A stretch of DNA of 64,000 bases. It comes from Balanoglossus misakiensis. Its lineage: Eukaryota; Hemichordata. A program made the translations under genes and the position numbers. Below are positions 1-11,462 of this stretch, piece after piece; within the stretch, counting starts at the first letter, position 1; every line of letters begins with the position of its first letter. The stretch spans positions 10,106,001-10,170,000 of the forward strand of contig CM082587.2 of assembly GCA_040954595.2 (NCBI GenBank). Direction: 5' to 3'. Below the pieces are notes generated by a model, which saw only the letters and a program-made list of their open reading frames with translations, had not been told where the DNA came from and ran no database searches.

Positions 1-910
1 AACGTCCAAGTCGATTAACTCCCACAGGTTCGCGATGGGGCTCAAATCAGGAGACTAGGCTGGTCACTCCAACGTTGTAAAATTGTCGAACGGATAGCCG
101 TAATCCTGGGGATTTTGTAGAAATGATTTCACATCCAAGGCAGTATGTACGGGGGGCATTATCCTGTTGGAACACAAAATCTGGCCCGACGAGTCTCAAA
201 GCCGGTATCATTTTGTTTTATAAAACGTCTAAGTACTTCCAGCGATTCATGGTGTTCTCGACTCGAACGAGCGAAACCAACACCTGCAGCCAAGAAACAA
301 CCCCAAACTATAACACTGCCACCACCAAACTTTACTGTGGGACTGTCATTCAATTTCGTACTCCTCGCCCGGTCGCCTTCTAACGAAAACTCTCCCTCGG
401 CTCTTAAACACGGTGAACTTTGACTCATCCGACCAAACAACCTGGGACCGCTGAACAGGTGTCCAGTTGACGCATGGACGTAAAAAGAGACGTAAGGCCG
501 GGCGAAACGTAGTCGCGCTGTGATGTGCCGGGGTTGTAATTTCGGCTTTTTCTTGGCCACACATCCATGGAGTCTGGCTCCTCTATACAATCGAGATTTG
601 ATGGTACTCATACTCAAAAGTTTCCCGGTATCCTCATGAAACTTAGCGCGGAGGTCACGGGCCATCTTGAATCTGTCCGTCAGGCTTGATCTAATCAACA
701 TTCGGTCTTCCCGTTCAGTTGTTCGCTTTGGTCGTCCAGATCGATGTAAATTGTCCGTGCTACCATTTGAACAAGTTTCCTAATGTTGTACCTGACGCTG
801 CCTTCTGTGATTCCAAACTTCCTTGCAATTTCTCGTTTTCTCAAACCTTGCCTATGCAGTGACTCAATTTGACCTTTCACAAATTCAGGAAGTTCGCGAA
901 CTTTAAGCAT
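1..910 (-). pseudogene. Decayed Tc1/mariner transposase, cut by window edge
   Basis: Reading the minus strand from an ATG at 910 gives a Tc1-type helix-turn-helix (ELPEFVKGQIES...LRKREIARKFGITEGSVRYNI). A frame change near 740-750 leads to the GRPKRTTERED linker and the DRFKMARDLRAKF second DNA-binding helix. Further frame changes reach WSDESKFTVF (first catalytic Asp, near 440), GGGSVIVWGCF, QQDNAP (second Asp, near 162) and SPDLSPIANLWE (about 20-60). The coding capacity is therefore spread over all three minus frames with an in-frame TAG before SPDL. The usual PIEN catalytic Glu appears as Ala (PIAN). The family's enzyme cuts and pastes DNA at TA sites; this copy is dead. The C-terminus lies outside the window and no terminal repeat was identified near 910-1250. 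Confidence 0.85.
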
Positions 911-3084
911 GATTTCATTGATCCAATGTTTACAAACAAAAATTATGCAGCAACCTCCGACGACCTCGATCAGAATATTCATAAGCAAATCTGGCAGATT
1001 TTCCCGCACCAAAATTTAATCAGAATTATATTTAAAAGCTCTGATTGGTGGAGATTTAAATATGAATAGAGGGAAATTAGCCACGGACACAATGGCGCGA
1101 AAAGTTAATGAAAATGAGTATACCGCCATTGCAATAATCATAGGAAATTTCACTGGCCGAAAAACACGCCACATATGCAGTCAGATTCGGCGCGGCAACA
1201 CATCTGTGTTGACTAAAATGGGTTAAACCTTCCGTAAGTTATTTATATTCAGAAATAAGTTACAGTCGATCGATTTTGTGAATAATTTTTCATAGCTTAC
1301 ATTCATTGGCAAGGTGCGTAAATACTTATTGGCAGGTCTGTATATATAAAGCCTCTCTAAAGCCAGTGAATGAGACCTGGTATACTTGACAAATGAAAAA
1401 TAACAGCATCTGTCAGTCATGCACACATGTTCACTTTTGTCATATAATGTAAAGCCAAACATAATTTCGCAAACAAATTTGCACTAGAGATTGTAGCATC
1501 CTGCAATGTGTTGCAAGTAAATTCGCTGAAAATATAATGTAATAGCTAGAAGCTCAAAAAATGAAATCATACGCTTTGTATGGAATGTTACGTTTGTCAC
1601 AGACTACATGCATCGTCATGGTGACTGAAATTCAACAGCCAATGCATCCATTTTTGCTGTTTATTAAAAAAAAAAAGTGCATTTATCAGAGGTCGTGTTA
1701 ACGCAGAAATTATGTATATTTGATGCCAAAATACTCATTTGACTTGAAAATCTTAATAAGTGCATCAATATTGACGCATAGGAATGGCCTCTCTATTTGT
1801 ACAATGGTCAAAGTAAACCACACGCATACCGCTGACTATCCCCTGGAATCAAAATAATCACTTGTGTGCCCGACCTTTTGTACTCAAAATGTAGTTAATT
1901 TTGTTTGATGAATTTTGAATTAGACATGTGTACAACGCAGGCTAAGTAAAAGGAGTTTGACACATTTTTTTATGATTTCATCAAAAATACGCACTCAAAA
2001 AAATGTTATCGCGACCTCTGTTTATTATCAAATACAAAAACATCTACATATTAGTGGTGTTACATATATTCAACCTCGATTAAAAATATTTGTAAAAGTA
2101 CAAAGGCAAATATGGAGCATAATGATAATCACCAAAATTCAGCTAGACAGATAAAAATACAAATTGTTATTTCACCAGGTAAAATTCCTCAAATTTACAA
2201 GCAAATTAGTATATTATCAGTGTTTCAGCCAGCTTTTGAAAGCACACAGTACTAGAAAAATCTCATGACTCATTCTGATTTGTACCAACAGATATTCCTC
2301 TATCAAACCAGGCAAAGTTCACATGTGAACAGAGAATTGTAGATCACTAATACCAAGTTCGAGATCGTAATTTTAAGGCAAATCTTACTGTGAATAACTA
2401 TTTCAAATTATTTTTAAAATTATGCATTATTGAGAGAGGAGATACTAATTTTATAAAATAATCAAGCAATTGCATAGCTAGCTATACAAAAAAGTTTGAA
2501 GTAAAACAGGGACACTTGAAATACCCGTTTAATCAAACAAAAATTGATTTTTCTATTGACAGAACAAAGGAAATTTACATGTTAACCAGATATCTCCCAA
2601 ATCGTAATCAGTATGAAGCTCTCATGGCTGCCCAGATCAGATCAAGTTGCAAGTTTTAATGACCTGCCCAGGCACCGGTCATTCTAATTACTCAAATCTT
2701 AATTACTTGTAACCCGAAACTGGTGAAGCTGTTTGAATGCTTTCAAATACAGTTTAGGAGGTCAGTCTGTTGCTGCTGTTTTGCAAAGCTCTCAAGTATA
2801 CTTCAGACGGGCAGAATTAAACTTGTAACATGGATTTTGGTGAGTACAAGTTTATGTATGACTGGTGATATACCTTCAGTCAACAAGCAGAACTGGCAAA
2901 ATACAAAAGTTGGCTGTGATTGCTGACAAAACTGACCAGGGGTCAGATTACGATTCACTGCATTACCAACAGTTCAGTGTCTGGCATTTCTCTGTGCTTT
3001 CTGTATATTTTGTCCAATGGGTGGACTAATGACAAGTGTTCTCCTATACTTGTCATTACAGATAAAGTGGTGCATGATTACAGA
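911..3084. other. AT-rich stretch without recognisable gene
   Basis: Both strands carry only short ORFs without recognisable motifs. The stretch includes the unrecognised 5' end of the Tc1-like relic and the upstream region of the piggyBac transposase. An open frame continuous with that transposase runs back to 2920 without a Met codon, so an upstream exon cannot be excluded. No terminal inverted repeat of either element was found here. Confidence 0.5.
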
Positions 3085-5589
3085 ATGTCCACACGAGAAA
3101 TTGCCTCTTTACAAGTCACTGAAGAAGAAAGTGCTCTTCTTACAGGTGAATCAACTACACGGTCTGGGGCTGTGCGAAGACACGTGTACTTTAGGGAAGA
3201 TGGGAGCATTACCCCTACTCCTCCAGACAGGGGTGACGAGCAAGGACAGGGAGAAGTAGTTTCTGGTGCCGAAGCCAGCACTACAGATGGTGAGATTCCC
3301 AGCAGATCTCACCAGGGAAATGAGTCTCCGATGGACATTTCCGACAACGAACAAGACATTTCGGCAAACAGATCTATGAGGGCTAGAAAGCGAATCAGGT
3401 ATGAACAGTTGGATGACACTGAAAGTGAAGAATGGAGCAGTGATCCTGATTATGCCCCTTCTTCAGATCCTGATTCTGATATTGATACAACATCTGGTGA
3501 CGAGGACGAATCTGCCGATGAAGGATTGACTGAAGGGGCACGTCGACGTGTTCGCAATGTACCCCTCACCAGAATAGAATCTACTTGGCGGGAGAGCGGT
3601 TACACGGAACCAACTCATCACGATGATGACGACAGTGACAGTGATGATAGCGATGACTGGTCCTATAGATTGAAGCCACACAACAATCTGCATGCCTTCA
3701 CCGGCAGTCCTGGTGCCTCGGTAGATTTGGGAGATGAACCCACTCCCCTTAGTACGTTCCAGAAAATTTTCCCACCATCACTGGTAACAAAGCTGCGACA
3801 AGAAACCAACAGCTACGCCAGGTGGGTGAGACGGCAAACTGGTAAGGAGGACAGATTTTGGTCACCAGTTGACAACGATGAGATGCAAGCCGTCATCGGT
3901 ATATTGATATTGATGGGTGCAGATCCAAAACATGAAGTCGCTGACTACTGGTCGACAAATAGATCACTCCGAAATGACTTCATTGCCAGTGTTATGAGCA
4001 GAAATCGGTTTCAGAAGATAATGCAGTATTTCCACTGCAATGACGCTGACCGAGACCCAGCTAATATGGAGGTGGGTGAAGCACGAAGGAGGGCAAGACA
4101 GGCACAACCTATGTATAAGGTGGCACCAGTACTTGACGCTGTAATGGCAAACTCTCGTGAGTGCTATGGCCTGCATGAACAGATAGCCATCGATGAATCA
4201 ATAGTGGCATACAAGGGACGATACAACGGTATTCCTACTGTATTCATCAAGGGAAAACCACACGCGAAAGGCTTCAAAGTCTATACCCTTGCAGACAGTG
4301 TCACTAATTACATGGCAAATATGAAGTTCATGACAACAACTGGCAGTCATGAAAACGATATGCGTGATGTCTCAAGAACGACAGCCATCTGCGTAGACCT
4401 GGTACAGCATGTACAGGGACAGTATCACACCCTTTTTACGGACAGTTTCTACACAAGCATGCCATTGGCGACAACACTGCTTGAGGAGTACCAGACATAT
4501 CTGGTTGGCAGCATCCGGCAAGATAGAGTGGGTTTTCCTAATGCACTACGTACAAACCCCAAAAGGAACCCAAACAGTGCGCAGATAGCAGGGTTACAAA
4601 GGGGACAGTTTGTCACTCTGCAGAAGGGCAACTTGGTAGTGGTCGCATGGAAAGATTCGAGCCTGTTGTATTTAGTGACTAACTGTTATGAAGGCTATAG
4701 AACGGATGGCCAACGAGTGGTCCGATACGTAAAGTCGGCTGCATTACTGAGAAAGATTGCGTACAGCCTGCCAGCGCCTGATGTGGTTTCCAAGTACAAC
4801 CAGTACATGGGTGGTGTCGACAGAGCCAATCAGCTAAGATCGTACTATACATCTCAGCGACAAACCCACAAATGGTGGAAGTACATTTTCTTCTTCCTGC
4901 TGGACACTGCGATATCAAATAGCTGGATAATCTACACCGAACTGGTTGATGAGCGGAAAAAGCACAAGGCCTTCCAGGTCGATGTTGGCAATGCAATGGT
5001 TGGTGGCTTTACTTCCCGCAAACAAATGCTAACCAGCACGGCACCACCGATACACACATACAAGCATCACAGCTTGGTGAAAGGGGATGGCAGAGGTGCA
5101 AGCTGTAGAATGTGTATAAAGATGGGAAGGAAAACCCCGAGTGGCTGTTTTGTCACCACAGTGTTCCTGTGCAGCCAGTGCCGTATACACCTTTGCAAAG
5201 ACTGCTTCCTACCCTACCATCACGTAGCCACAGGTAGTCCAAGTGTTGTGGCTGTTACCCAAACAGAGGTGGATGACCTAAATGAGGCAATGAGACGGTG
5301 GACTATAGCACAACCTCGAGGCAGAGGAAGACCGTCTACAACCGGGACAGGGAGGCAGCAGCCTGTAGCCGCCGAGCCACATGCTGGACCCAGTGGACAA
5401 CAGTCTGTGAATCGCACAGCAAGAAGGGGACGTGGTGCTTCCAGAGGAACTGCAAGATCGGTCGCCGCAGAAAGACAGCAGTCCATCAATGAAGCACAAG
5501 CTCCAACAAGAGGACGACCACCACTTCAAAGGGGAAGTCGCGGTGGACGGATGAGAAGAAATGGTCCCAAGGGGCGGGGGGCTACTTGA
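3085..5589 (+). CDS. piggyBac-type (PGBD-like) transposase, intact, 834 aa
   Basis: The protein is a DDE transposase of the piggyBac superfamily, which excises and inserts DNA at TTAA sites in the nucleus. The first Met of the frame is at 3085. Residues 1-200 are acidic and disordered, rich in D, E and S with a basic RARKR patch. The DDE_Tnp_1_7 domain follows, from FQKIFPPSLV to the WWKYIFFFLLDTAISNSW helix. Candidate catalytic aspartates are D370 (AIDESI), D453 (LFTDSFY) and D579 (MGGVDRAN). A C-terminal cysteine-rich zinc-binding domain (CRMC...CSQC...CKDC...YHH) lies at about 674-713. The last 90 residues are rich in RG/RGRG. The chain is longer than usual piggyBac transposases (about 600 aa) because of the two tails. 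There is no stop or frameshift, so it may be a recent autonomous copy or a domesticated gene. TTAA-flanked terminal repeats were not found. Confidence 0.9.
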   Translation: MSTREIASLQVTEEESALLTGESTTRSGAVRRHVYFREDGSITPTPPDRGDEQGQGEVVSGAEASTTDGEIPSRSHQGNESPMDISDNEQDISANRSMRARKRIRYEQLDDTESEEWSSDPDYAPSSDPDSDIDTTSGDEDESADEGLTEGARRRVRNVPLTRIESTWRESGYTEPTHHDDDDSDSDDSDDWSYRLKPHNNLHAFTGSPGASVDLGDEPTPLSTFQKIFPPSLVTKLRQETNSYARWVRRQTGKEDRFWSPVDNDEMQAVIGILILMGADPKHEVADYWSTNRSLRNDFIASVMSRNRFQKIMQYFHCNDADRDPANMEVGEARRRARQAQPMYKVAPVLDAVMANSRECYGLHEQIAIDESIVAYKGRYNGIPTVFIKGKPHAKGFKVYTLADSVTNYMANMKFMTTTGSHENDMRDVSRTTAICVDLVQHVQGQYHTLFTDSFYTSMPLATTLLEEYQTYLVGSIRQDRVGFPNALRTNPKRNPNSAQIAGLQRGQFVTLQKGNLVVVAWKDSSLLYLVTNCYEGYRTDGQRVVRYVKSAALLRKIAYSLPAPDVVSKYNQYMGGVDRANQLRSYYTSQRQTHKWWKYIFFFLLDTAISNSWIIYTELVDERKKHKAFQVDVGNAMVGGFTSRKQMLTSTAPPIHTYKHHSLVKGDGRGASCRMCIKMGRKTPSGCFVTTVFLCSQCRIHLCKDCFLPYHHVATGSPSVVAVTQTEVDDLNEAMRRWTIAQPRGRGRPSTTGTGRQQPVAAEPHAGPSGQQSVNRTARRGRGASRGTARSVAAERQQSINEAQAPTRGRPPLQRGSRGGRMRRNGPKGRGAT

Positions 5590-6254
5590 ACGCAAACAAG
5601 TGTTAAATTTGGGCCCTGGGGCGGGGGGCTCTTTGTCGTTAGAGAAGTAAACTACTGGTATAACACTTTCGTCTTGTGTCTTGCAGGATTAGTCGTGAAG
5701 TTGCACACAAGCAAACATACTGCCATATTTTGAGGTAGGCTAAACATGCTAGCCAACTCGGAACTATTGGTAGTGCAGTGAATCGTAATAGGCCTGGGTC
5801 TGATGTACTTGCAAACTCAATAAGCCCAACTCTGAAGTACTTGCAACATGTTGACGGCCCAAGTCTGATTTACTCAGTCAAAAAAACCCTATGGGAAATC
5901 CATGACAGGTTGCAACAAATCCAGACTTGGTAGTTTAGAATGGCAAACCCATGGGAGCTTCCTATGTATTACGGCTGGGAGAAAGAGGATTAACTTTCAA
6001 CAGAGACTGGCCACCTCAGTTAGTCATTTGCTTGTTTCCTCTAAAGTGTGACATTTGCAGTACATGAATATCTAGATTCCTATGGCTTCTAATTTTGATT
6101 TTGAAATTTTCACTCTATTAATTGCTCAACATACTTTTCCTAGATAAAAATAAATAAATTTATATGTACTTAATATCATTGTTAGCATGTAAAACAGAAA
6201 AAGTTATTAAATGGGCAACGTTCAAATATACAAATCATGGAGAATTGTGGGTAA
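5590..6254. other. Piggybac downstream region with degenerate triplicated motif
   Basis: No ORF of interest. At about 5789-5880 a motif like GCCCAAGTCTGATTTACT occurs three times with changes (gcctgggtctgatgtact, gcccaactctgaagtact, gcccaagtctgatttact). The rest is AT-rich and unassigned. Confidence 0.4.
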
Positions 6255-6425
6255 AATATTGTACTGTGAAGCATGGGGACATTGTGACCCGCAGCAGGTT
6301 ATAAAGGGGGACAAATCATATTTTCGGGGGACAATATATCAGGACAGGGTTCTCCCTGGGAATAATCATAGTGTCGGGGCTAATTTCCATAAAATTTACA
6401 TAATTATAGGTTCTTTTGGACATCA
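6255..6425 (+). repeat. Dispersed repeat R1, copy 1
   Basis: About 170 bp running from AAGCATGGGGACATTGTGAC to TTCTTTTGGACA recurs in inverted orientation at 10,233-10,400 with scattered differences. The family is not recognised. Neither copy has an ORF, so it is likely a short non-autonomous transposon or a terminal piece of one. Confidence 0.6.
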
Positions 6426-6998
6426 CTAAGGCCCCTCAACATCGATATAATATATTTAATATTATAGCTTTATCAAGTGAATTTTGTGATGTCATAGCTG
6501 TAAATTATTATTGATAATGTATCGTGTTAGACGTGGACGCGCAACACACTCAAGAACCAGCCAGACTGAATAACGGAGCTTTCAAACAATGCGAACATAT
6601 TAAGGGCTAAAAAAGAAATGCAAACATACACAGAATAAATACAATGTACTGCGATATTTATTAATTTCAAATCTGACCTTGACTAGCGATTTGTTTATTT
6701 ATTTTCTTCCTAATGCGGCTCTACATGTCATCTGCTCTTTTCAACATGGCTCGGTCCCACACGTAAAGCAAACCTCTCAATGATACTGGATTTGACATTC
6801 GTTCACCATACATACCGTGTACCATGTACCAAGCAGTCATGTCAAAAAAGTTATACGTAAAAAGTTATGCCGTAGTTGTCACTGTCATGTTGTCTACGCG
6901 ATACAGAGGGTCGATCGAGGGCGAGTTTGTTTATGTATTGCAACCTTCTGAGCGCCCGTATACGTGAACTTTCCTGAGAACACTAATGAATGCAAATA

Positions 6999-7177
6999 CA
7001 GTCAAACCTGTCTATAGTGACCAGTCAAGGGACTTTACCAAACTGGCCTTTATAGACAGGTGGTCTTTATAGACCGGTTAATTTATACACATGTAAATTG
7101 TACAGGGACTGTAACTAAGTGGCCACTATATAGAGGTGGTCACTATATAGAGGTGGTCACTAACACAGGTTTGACTG
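6999..7177. mobile_element. MITE with TA target duplication (Tc1/mariner-like)
   Basis: The element starts CAGTCAAACCTGTCTATAG and ends with the inverse ACAGGTTTGACTG, and TA lies on both sides (6997-6998 and 7178-7179). Inside, GTGGTCACTATATAGAG is repeated in tandem. The TA flanks and short perfect inverted ends fit a non-autonomous Tc1/mariner element of about 179 bp. It has no coding capacity. Confidence 0.75.
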
Positions 7178-7179
7178 TA

Positions 7180-7681
7180 TTGCCTGAGTCCTCACCAAGA
7201 TTTCACAAAAATCAAAACTTTTTCAGATATATTTCAGCAGAACCCTTAATATATTTTCACTTGCGTTAATAAACCTTCATTATTTATTTCCTGATGTTTG
7301 AATATGATACTAGAAATGTACAGTATATGGATTGACTGCAATCAGCTGATCTTTTGTTTATGCCATTCCTCTGTTTTCGATATCGGTGGGGGGGAGGAGA
7401 TCAACATTCAGGATTAGATTAAAGGCACATGAGCTGCAACTGGATAAAAATTTTAAGTTTTAAATAATCCCATATATCCTTTGAATTATGTCTATTAAAT
7501 GATATTTCATAAGAGTATATCAAGATCACTTATTTATGACAAAATGGCCAAAAGTTAAAGAAAATCGAAAATTCTGCAATATTGCGATCAAAAATGAAAA
7601 TGTAATGTCCCAGATCATGCTTTGTTTATGAAATTTTATAGTCGGAAATGCGACGTTTTCCTTGTTTCTTGCATTTTTTCA
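7180..7681. other. AT-rich stretch with outer inverted-repeat segment
   Basis: No gene seen. The G-rich run followed by GATCAACATTCAGGAT at about 7387-7420 is matched in inverse orientation at 9420-9465, so it is an outer part of the large inverted repeat described next. Confidence 0.5.
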
Positions 7682-8223
7682 TGGTGGCGGCCATATTCCT
7701 TTGCGGCAAAGTTTACTGGCCATGGGCCGCTGTTAATTTTATAAGCCTGTGCAGACGCGCAGACACATGGCATGACCTCCAACAAAAGCTGCTTCATCTT
7801 TTGTCATGTTTAGCTGAGTTGTTACAATGCGCGCACACGCTCAGTGCGTTGCTTGTGTTACTAGGCTGTTGATGCGATTTATAGGACGCCTGTCTAAAGA
7901 TAACTTGTGCACTAGTGAATGAAATGGCAGCGCACTGCTCTTGACAGCGTGCAGAGCTGCGTTGCTTCTAGGGTGATTCAAGCCGTGGAAGGTGTGAAAT
8001 CACTCAGTTGTGTTCACTAAATTATCAAAAATTGAAAGGGAGTGGCAAGTTACAGTGAAAGCAAAGGTGGACGCAAAGCAAAAGTACAGGGGTGACAATC
8101 TGTCATATTGTTGTTCACTCAGGAAAAATGTGTCACAGTGACCCATGAAGATTTATTTTGTTGTGACAATCCAATATTTATTGCATCAAATGTCACAAGC
8201 CGCATGCGAGCTGAAACACTGTA
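7682..8223 (+). repeat. Left arm of 1.6-kb inverted repeat
   Basis: This arm pairs with 8766-9310. Shared stretches include GGCCGCTGTTAATTTTATAA, the GTGCAGACGCGCAGACACATG region, GTGTTACTAGGCTGTTGATG, and a match up to AGCTGAAACACTG. Identity is high over about 500 bp with a few indels. No long ORF crosses it. It resembles a long-TIR or foldback DNA transposon, or an inverted duplication. Confidence 0.8.
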
Positions 8224-8765
8224 TATTGTTTTATTTCTATCATTAGTGATTTTAGATAGTATTAGTGTTTTAAACACAGAGAGAGCACCTATTTTGGATT
8301 CTAAGCCACCCGTTTGTTTTTCCAACTTATTTTCTGAAACTTCCTCCTTTTTATTAAAATTTTACAAAGCAAAGCGGATAGTTGTGATAGACAGACGCAA
8401 ACTACTTGTATGATAAAATTCAATACTGTTACCAAGTGAAGGAATGTCTTGCTTGTGTCTAGAAATCACAAATTATCACAGTCTACTGGTTAGGACCTTG
8501 CAGGACTACAGATATTCAGATGACTGCTTTCAGGACAGTTACACTTGAACATTGCAGCCTTCTATTCCAATTGCACCTTAACCTTTAACCCCAATCTAAC
8601 CTCTAACATTAACCTCTAACCACTAACCTAAATAGCAGGCAGGAATGTCCACGTTTTCTGTCCTTGAAGTTGATACCCTCTGAATATTTGGCAAAAGTTA
8701 GATTGTCTTTACACTTAAACAAAAGTGTCAATGTTGTATGACTGCCTACCAAATTTGCTCTCTCT
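8224..8765. other. Loop between the two inverted arms
   Basis: About 540 bp not shared between the arms. It contains a degenerate CTAACC-like tract at 8578-8633 (cttaacctttaaccccaatctaacc...). No gene is recognised; a short minus-strand ORF (8609-8878) runs from the right arm into it without known motifs. Confidence 0.5.
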
Positions 8766-9310
8766 TTCAGTGTTTCAGCTAGCGTGCGGCCTTGCAACAT
8801 TTGACGCAATAAACGTTGGATTGTCGCAACGGAATAATCTTCATGGGTCACTGTGATGCATTCTTCCTGAGTGAGCAATAATGTGACTGATTGTCACCCC
8901 TGTACTTTTGCTTTGCGTCCACCTTTGCTTTCACTGTAACTTGCCACTCCCTTTCAATTTTTGATAATTTAGTGAACACAACTGAGTGATTTCACACCTT
9001 CCACGGCTTGAATCACCCTAGAAGCAACGCAGCTCTGCACGCTGTCAAGAGCAGTGCGCTGCCATTTCATTCACTAGTGCACAAGTTATCTTTAGACAGG
9101 CGTCCTATAAATCGCATCAATAGCCTAGTAACACAAGCAACGCACTGAGCGCGTGCGCGCATTGTAACAACTCAGCTAAACATGACAAAAGATGAAGCAA
9201 CTTTTGTTGGAGGTCATGTCATGTGTCTGCGCGTCTGCACAGGCTTATAAAATTAACAGCGGCCCAGGGCCGGTAATAATTACGAAGGGCAGGTAAATTT
9301 CATTGCCACC
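8766..9310 (-). repeat. Right arm of 1.6-kb inverted repeat
   Basis: Inverse copy of 7682-8223, ending at AACAGCGGCCCAGGGCCGGT. A further inverse match to the left side lies outside it at 9420-9465 (CCTGAATGTTGATC followed by a C run), separated by unmatched sequence on both sides. Confidence 0.8.
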
Positions 9311-9465
9311 TGCCCTGATTCATGCCTACTTGATAAGGCAAACTTTTAATTACTTTGCACTATTTGATTTTGTTTAGAATAGGATGGGGTATGATTGCAA
9401 AAAAATTATTATCAAAGTAATTAATCTGATCCTGAATGTTGATCTTCCCCACCCTCCCCCCCCCC

Positions 9466-10232
9466 AAAAAAAATACACCAATGGCAGTATATCATAATTA
9501 ACACAAAATCTGAGGTGTCTTGTCTTAGGATATGTCCAATTTCTAAAAAAACAGATACATGTAGTAGGATGTAAAGACAACCCGCACTGAAAACTTGTGA
9601 ACTTGGCATGGGCAGGCAGTGTTTCATCCAGGACACATGTGAATTAGGCGTTCTGTTCGGGGAAACAAGCAATCAAATAAATAAACAAACAAAAAAGAAA
9701 CAACAACCATCATCATGATAAACAACGCAGTGTCTTGAATTGAGCCGCCCACTTGCGTGATCGAGCAGCTGACACAAGATGTGGCTTGTGTCAAAGGTCC
9801 CATCCGTATGCTAGTAAATTGGTATATAGCGCGAAGGCCCCCAACTTCAAATTGAAAACTGCTCGACACTGTTGAATATTTGCCGTTTTTAAGCCTCTAA
9901 ATGTCTGCCATCTTCAAAATTTCTACCCCATTTTAAGACATCAATAAACAGGCTATCATATCAGCATCAATTTATCAGTCTCTCTTACTACTGGTTGTCG
10001 CTAGCGCGTAAAAAATATGACAACATCACAGTTTTTGAGGGGCATAGCAATCATCGGAACATCAGGGTGTTTTATTGGAGCGGACTTCGTAACCCCAGGT
10101 CAATTTCAAATACTTTCACTAGTAATAGTATTTCACTAGGGCTACTTTACACTGGGTATAAAAAAGACAATATTCTTTCTTAGTAAGTACTATGTGCCAA
10201 TGTCAGCATACTTGATAAGTAACAGCTGTGGT
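9466..10232. other. No gene seen
   Basis: Short ORFs only, on both strands, without motifs. Nothing repeated elsewhere in the window was recognised here. Confidence 0.4.
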
Positions 10233-10400
10233 AAAATTTGTCCAAAAGAAGCTATGATTATGTAAATTTTACGGAAATTAGCCCTGGCTCTATGATTTTT
10301 CCCAGGGAGAACACTGTCCTGATATTTTGTCCCCCCGAAAATGTGATCTGTCCCCCTTTCTAACCTGCTGCGGGTCACAATGTTCCCATGCTTTCAAAAG
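10233..10400 (-). repeat. Dispersed repeat R1, copy 2 (inverted)
   Basis: Inverse counterpart of 6255-6425, with shared landmarks TCCCAGGGAGAACACTGTCC and CCTGCTGCGGGTCACAATG. The two copies bracket the 1.6-kb inverted repeat, but the sequence between does not match continuously, so independent insertions are as likely as one palindrome. Confidence 0.6.
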
Positions 10401-11428
10401 CTGGCTGGACTTTGATGTGTCAAACTTCTTTTGCAAAAGGGAACATATAGCCATGGCCAAAGATGTAGCACATTTTTTGTAAGAACTGTTATTATGGTTA
10501 TTATCAAACATTTGGTGCATTTCTGTTTCAAGGCTGAAGTAGTGAGAATTAATCCTTATTCATAGGTTGTCGCACTCTTTAAGTACCACTATTTTAATAT
10601 CCATAGAAAAAATTTCATAAAATGTATGATCTCCAACGATGCATCACAGGGACAATATTTTCCCAGCTTTTCTGCTAGTTTATGTTATCAGACCATCAAA
10701 GGCTTCCTATCATTACAGGTACTACTCTCATTTGCATGTGACATATTTGCTGCAGTTTTATCACCAAGCTTTTCAAATTCTTCTACGGATGCATTGATAT
10801 CAGGGGACAACAGTGTTATTGTTGCAAATCCCATGGTTTAGACCCCCAAGGCACCGGCTATTCTTCGTTTTTGAATGAAACTGGTTTTCCCTCTGGGCCC
10901 TCTAAGTCAGTTATGCATGTGCAATTCATTGTTAATGACATTGCCTCTGCTGGATTGACAGTTGCAGGGGTTAATCATAGCACCTCACAAATGACCCACA
11001 AGACTGACAAATTGGTTGAAGGCGTGGAGAAGTTCACACGAAGTGAATACTGCTGGGAGCTATATTGAAACACATGTAGATGACACATTTTCACAATACC
11101 ATCCAATGCGCTATGGCATCAACATTCAATCATAATGTTAAACAATCTGTCGGCATTTGTACTTTCCAACTTGTTGTAAGAGTTGCTCACTTTGCTTGAC
11201 ATCTCTTGCTTTGGCTGTATTTGCCTGAATGGCAAATCTGCAAATTGTTTGAAATCGAATCTTTTATCTTTGATTGTAATCATTTATCTTGTTTGAATAC
11301 TTTATTAAGTTTATTTTTCAGACATTTACTTAGTGTTTGTAGTTGTAGTTTATTCCGCAACACCTCTGTTGTTTAAAACCCAAGCTGTGAGTTTTCTCAA
11401 GAAGATACGAGTAAGAGTTCGAAAAGCG

Positions 11429-11462
<34 letters not shown>

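Noticed and set aside
3078-5595. Several minus-strand ORFs of 60-105 codons
   Set aside because: They lie opposite the piggyBac transposase and have no motifs; antisense shadows.
8609-8878. 89-codon minus ORF in the inverted repeat
   Set aside because: No recognisable domain, and the matching arm does not preserve the frame.
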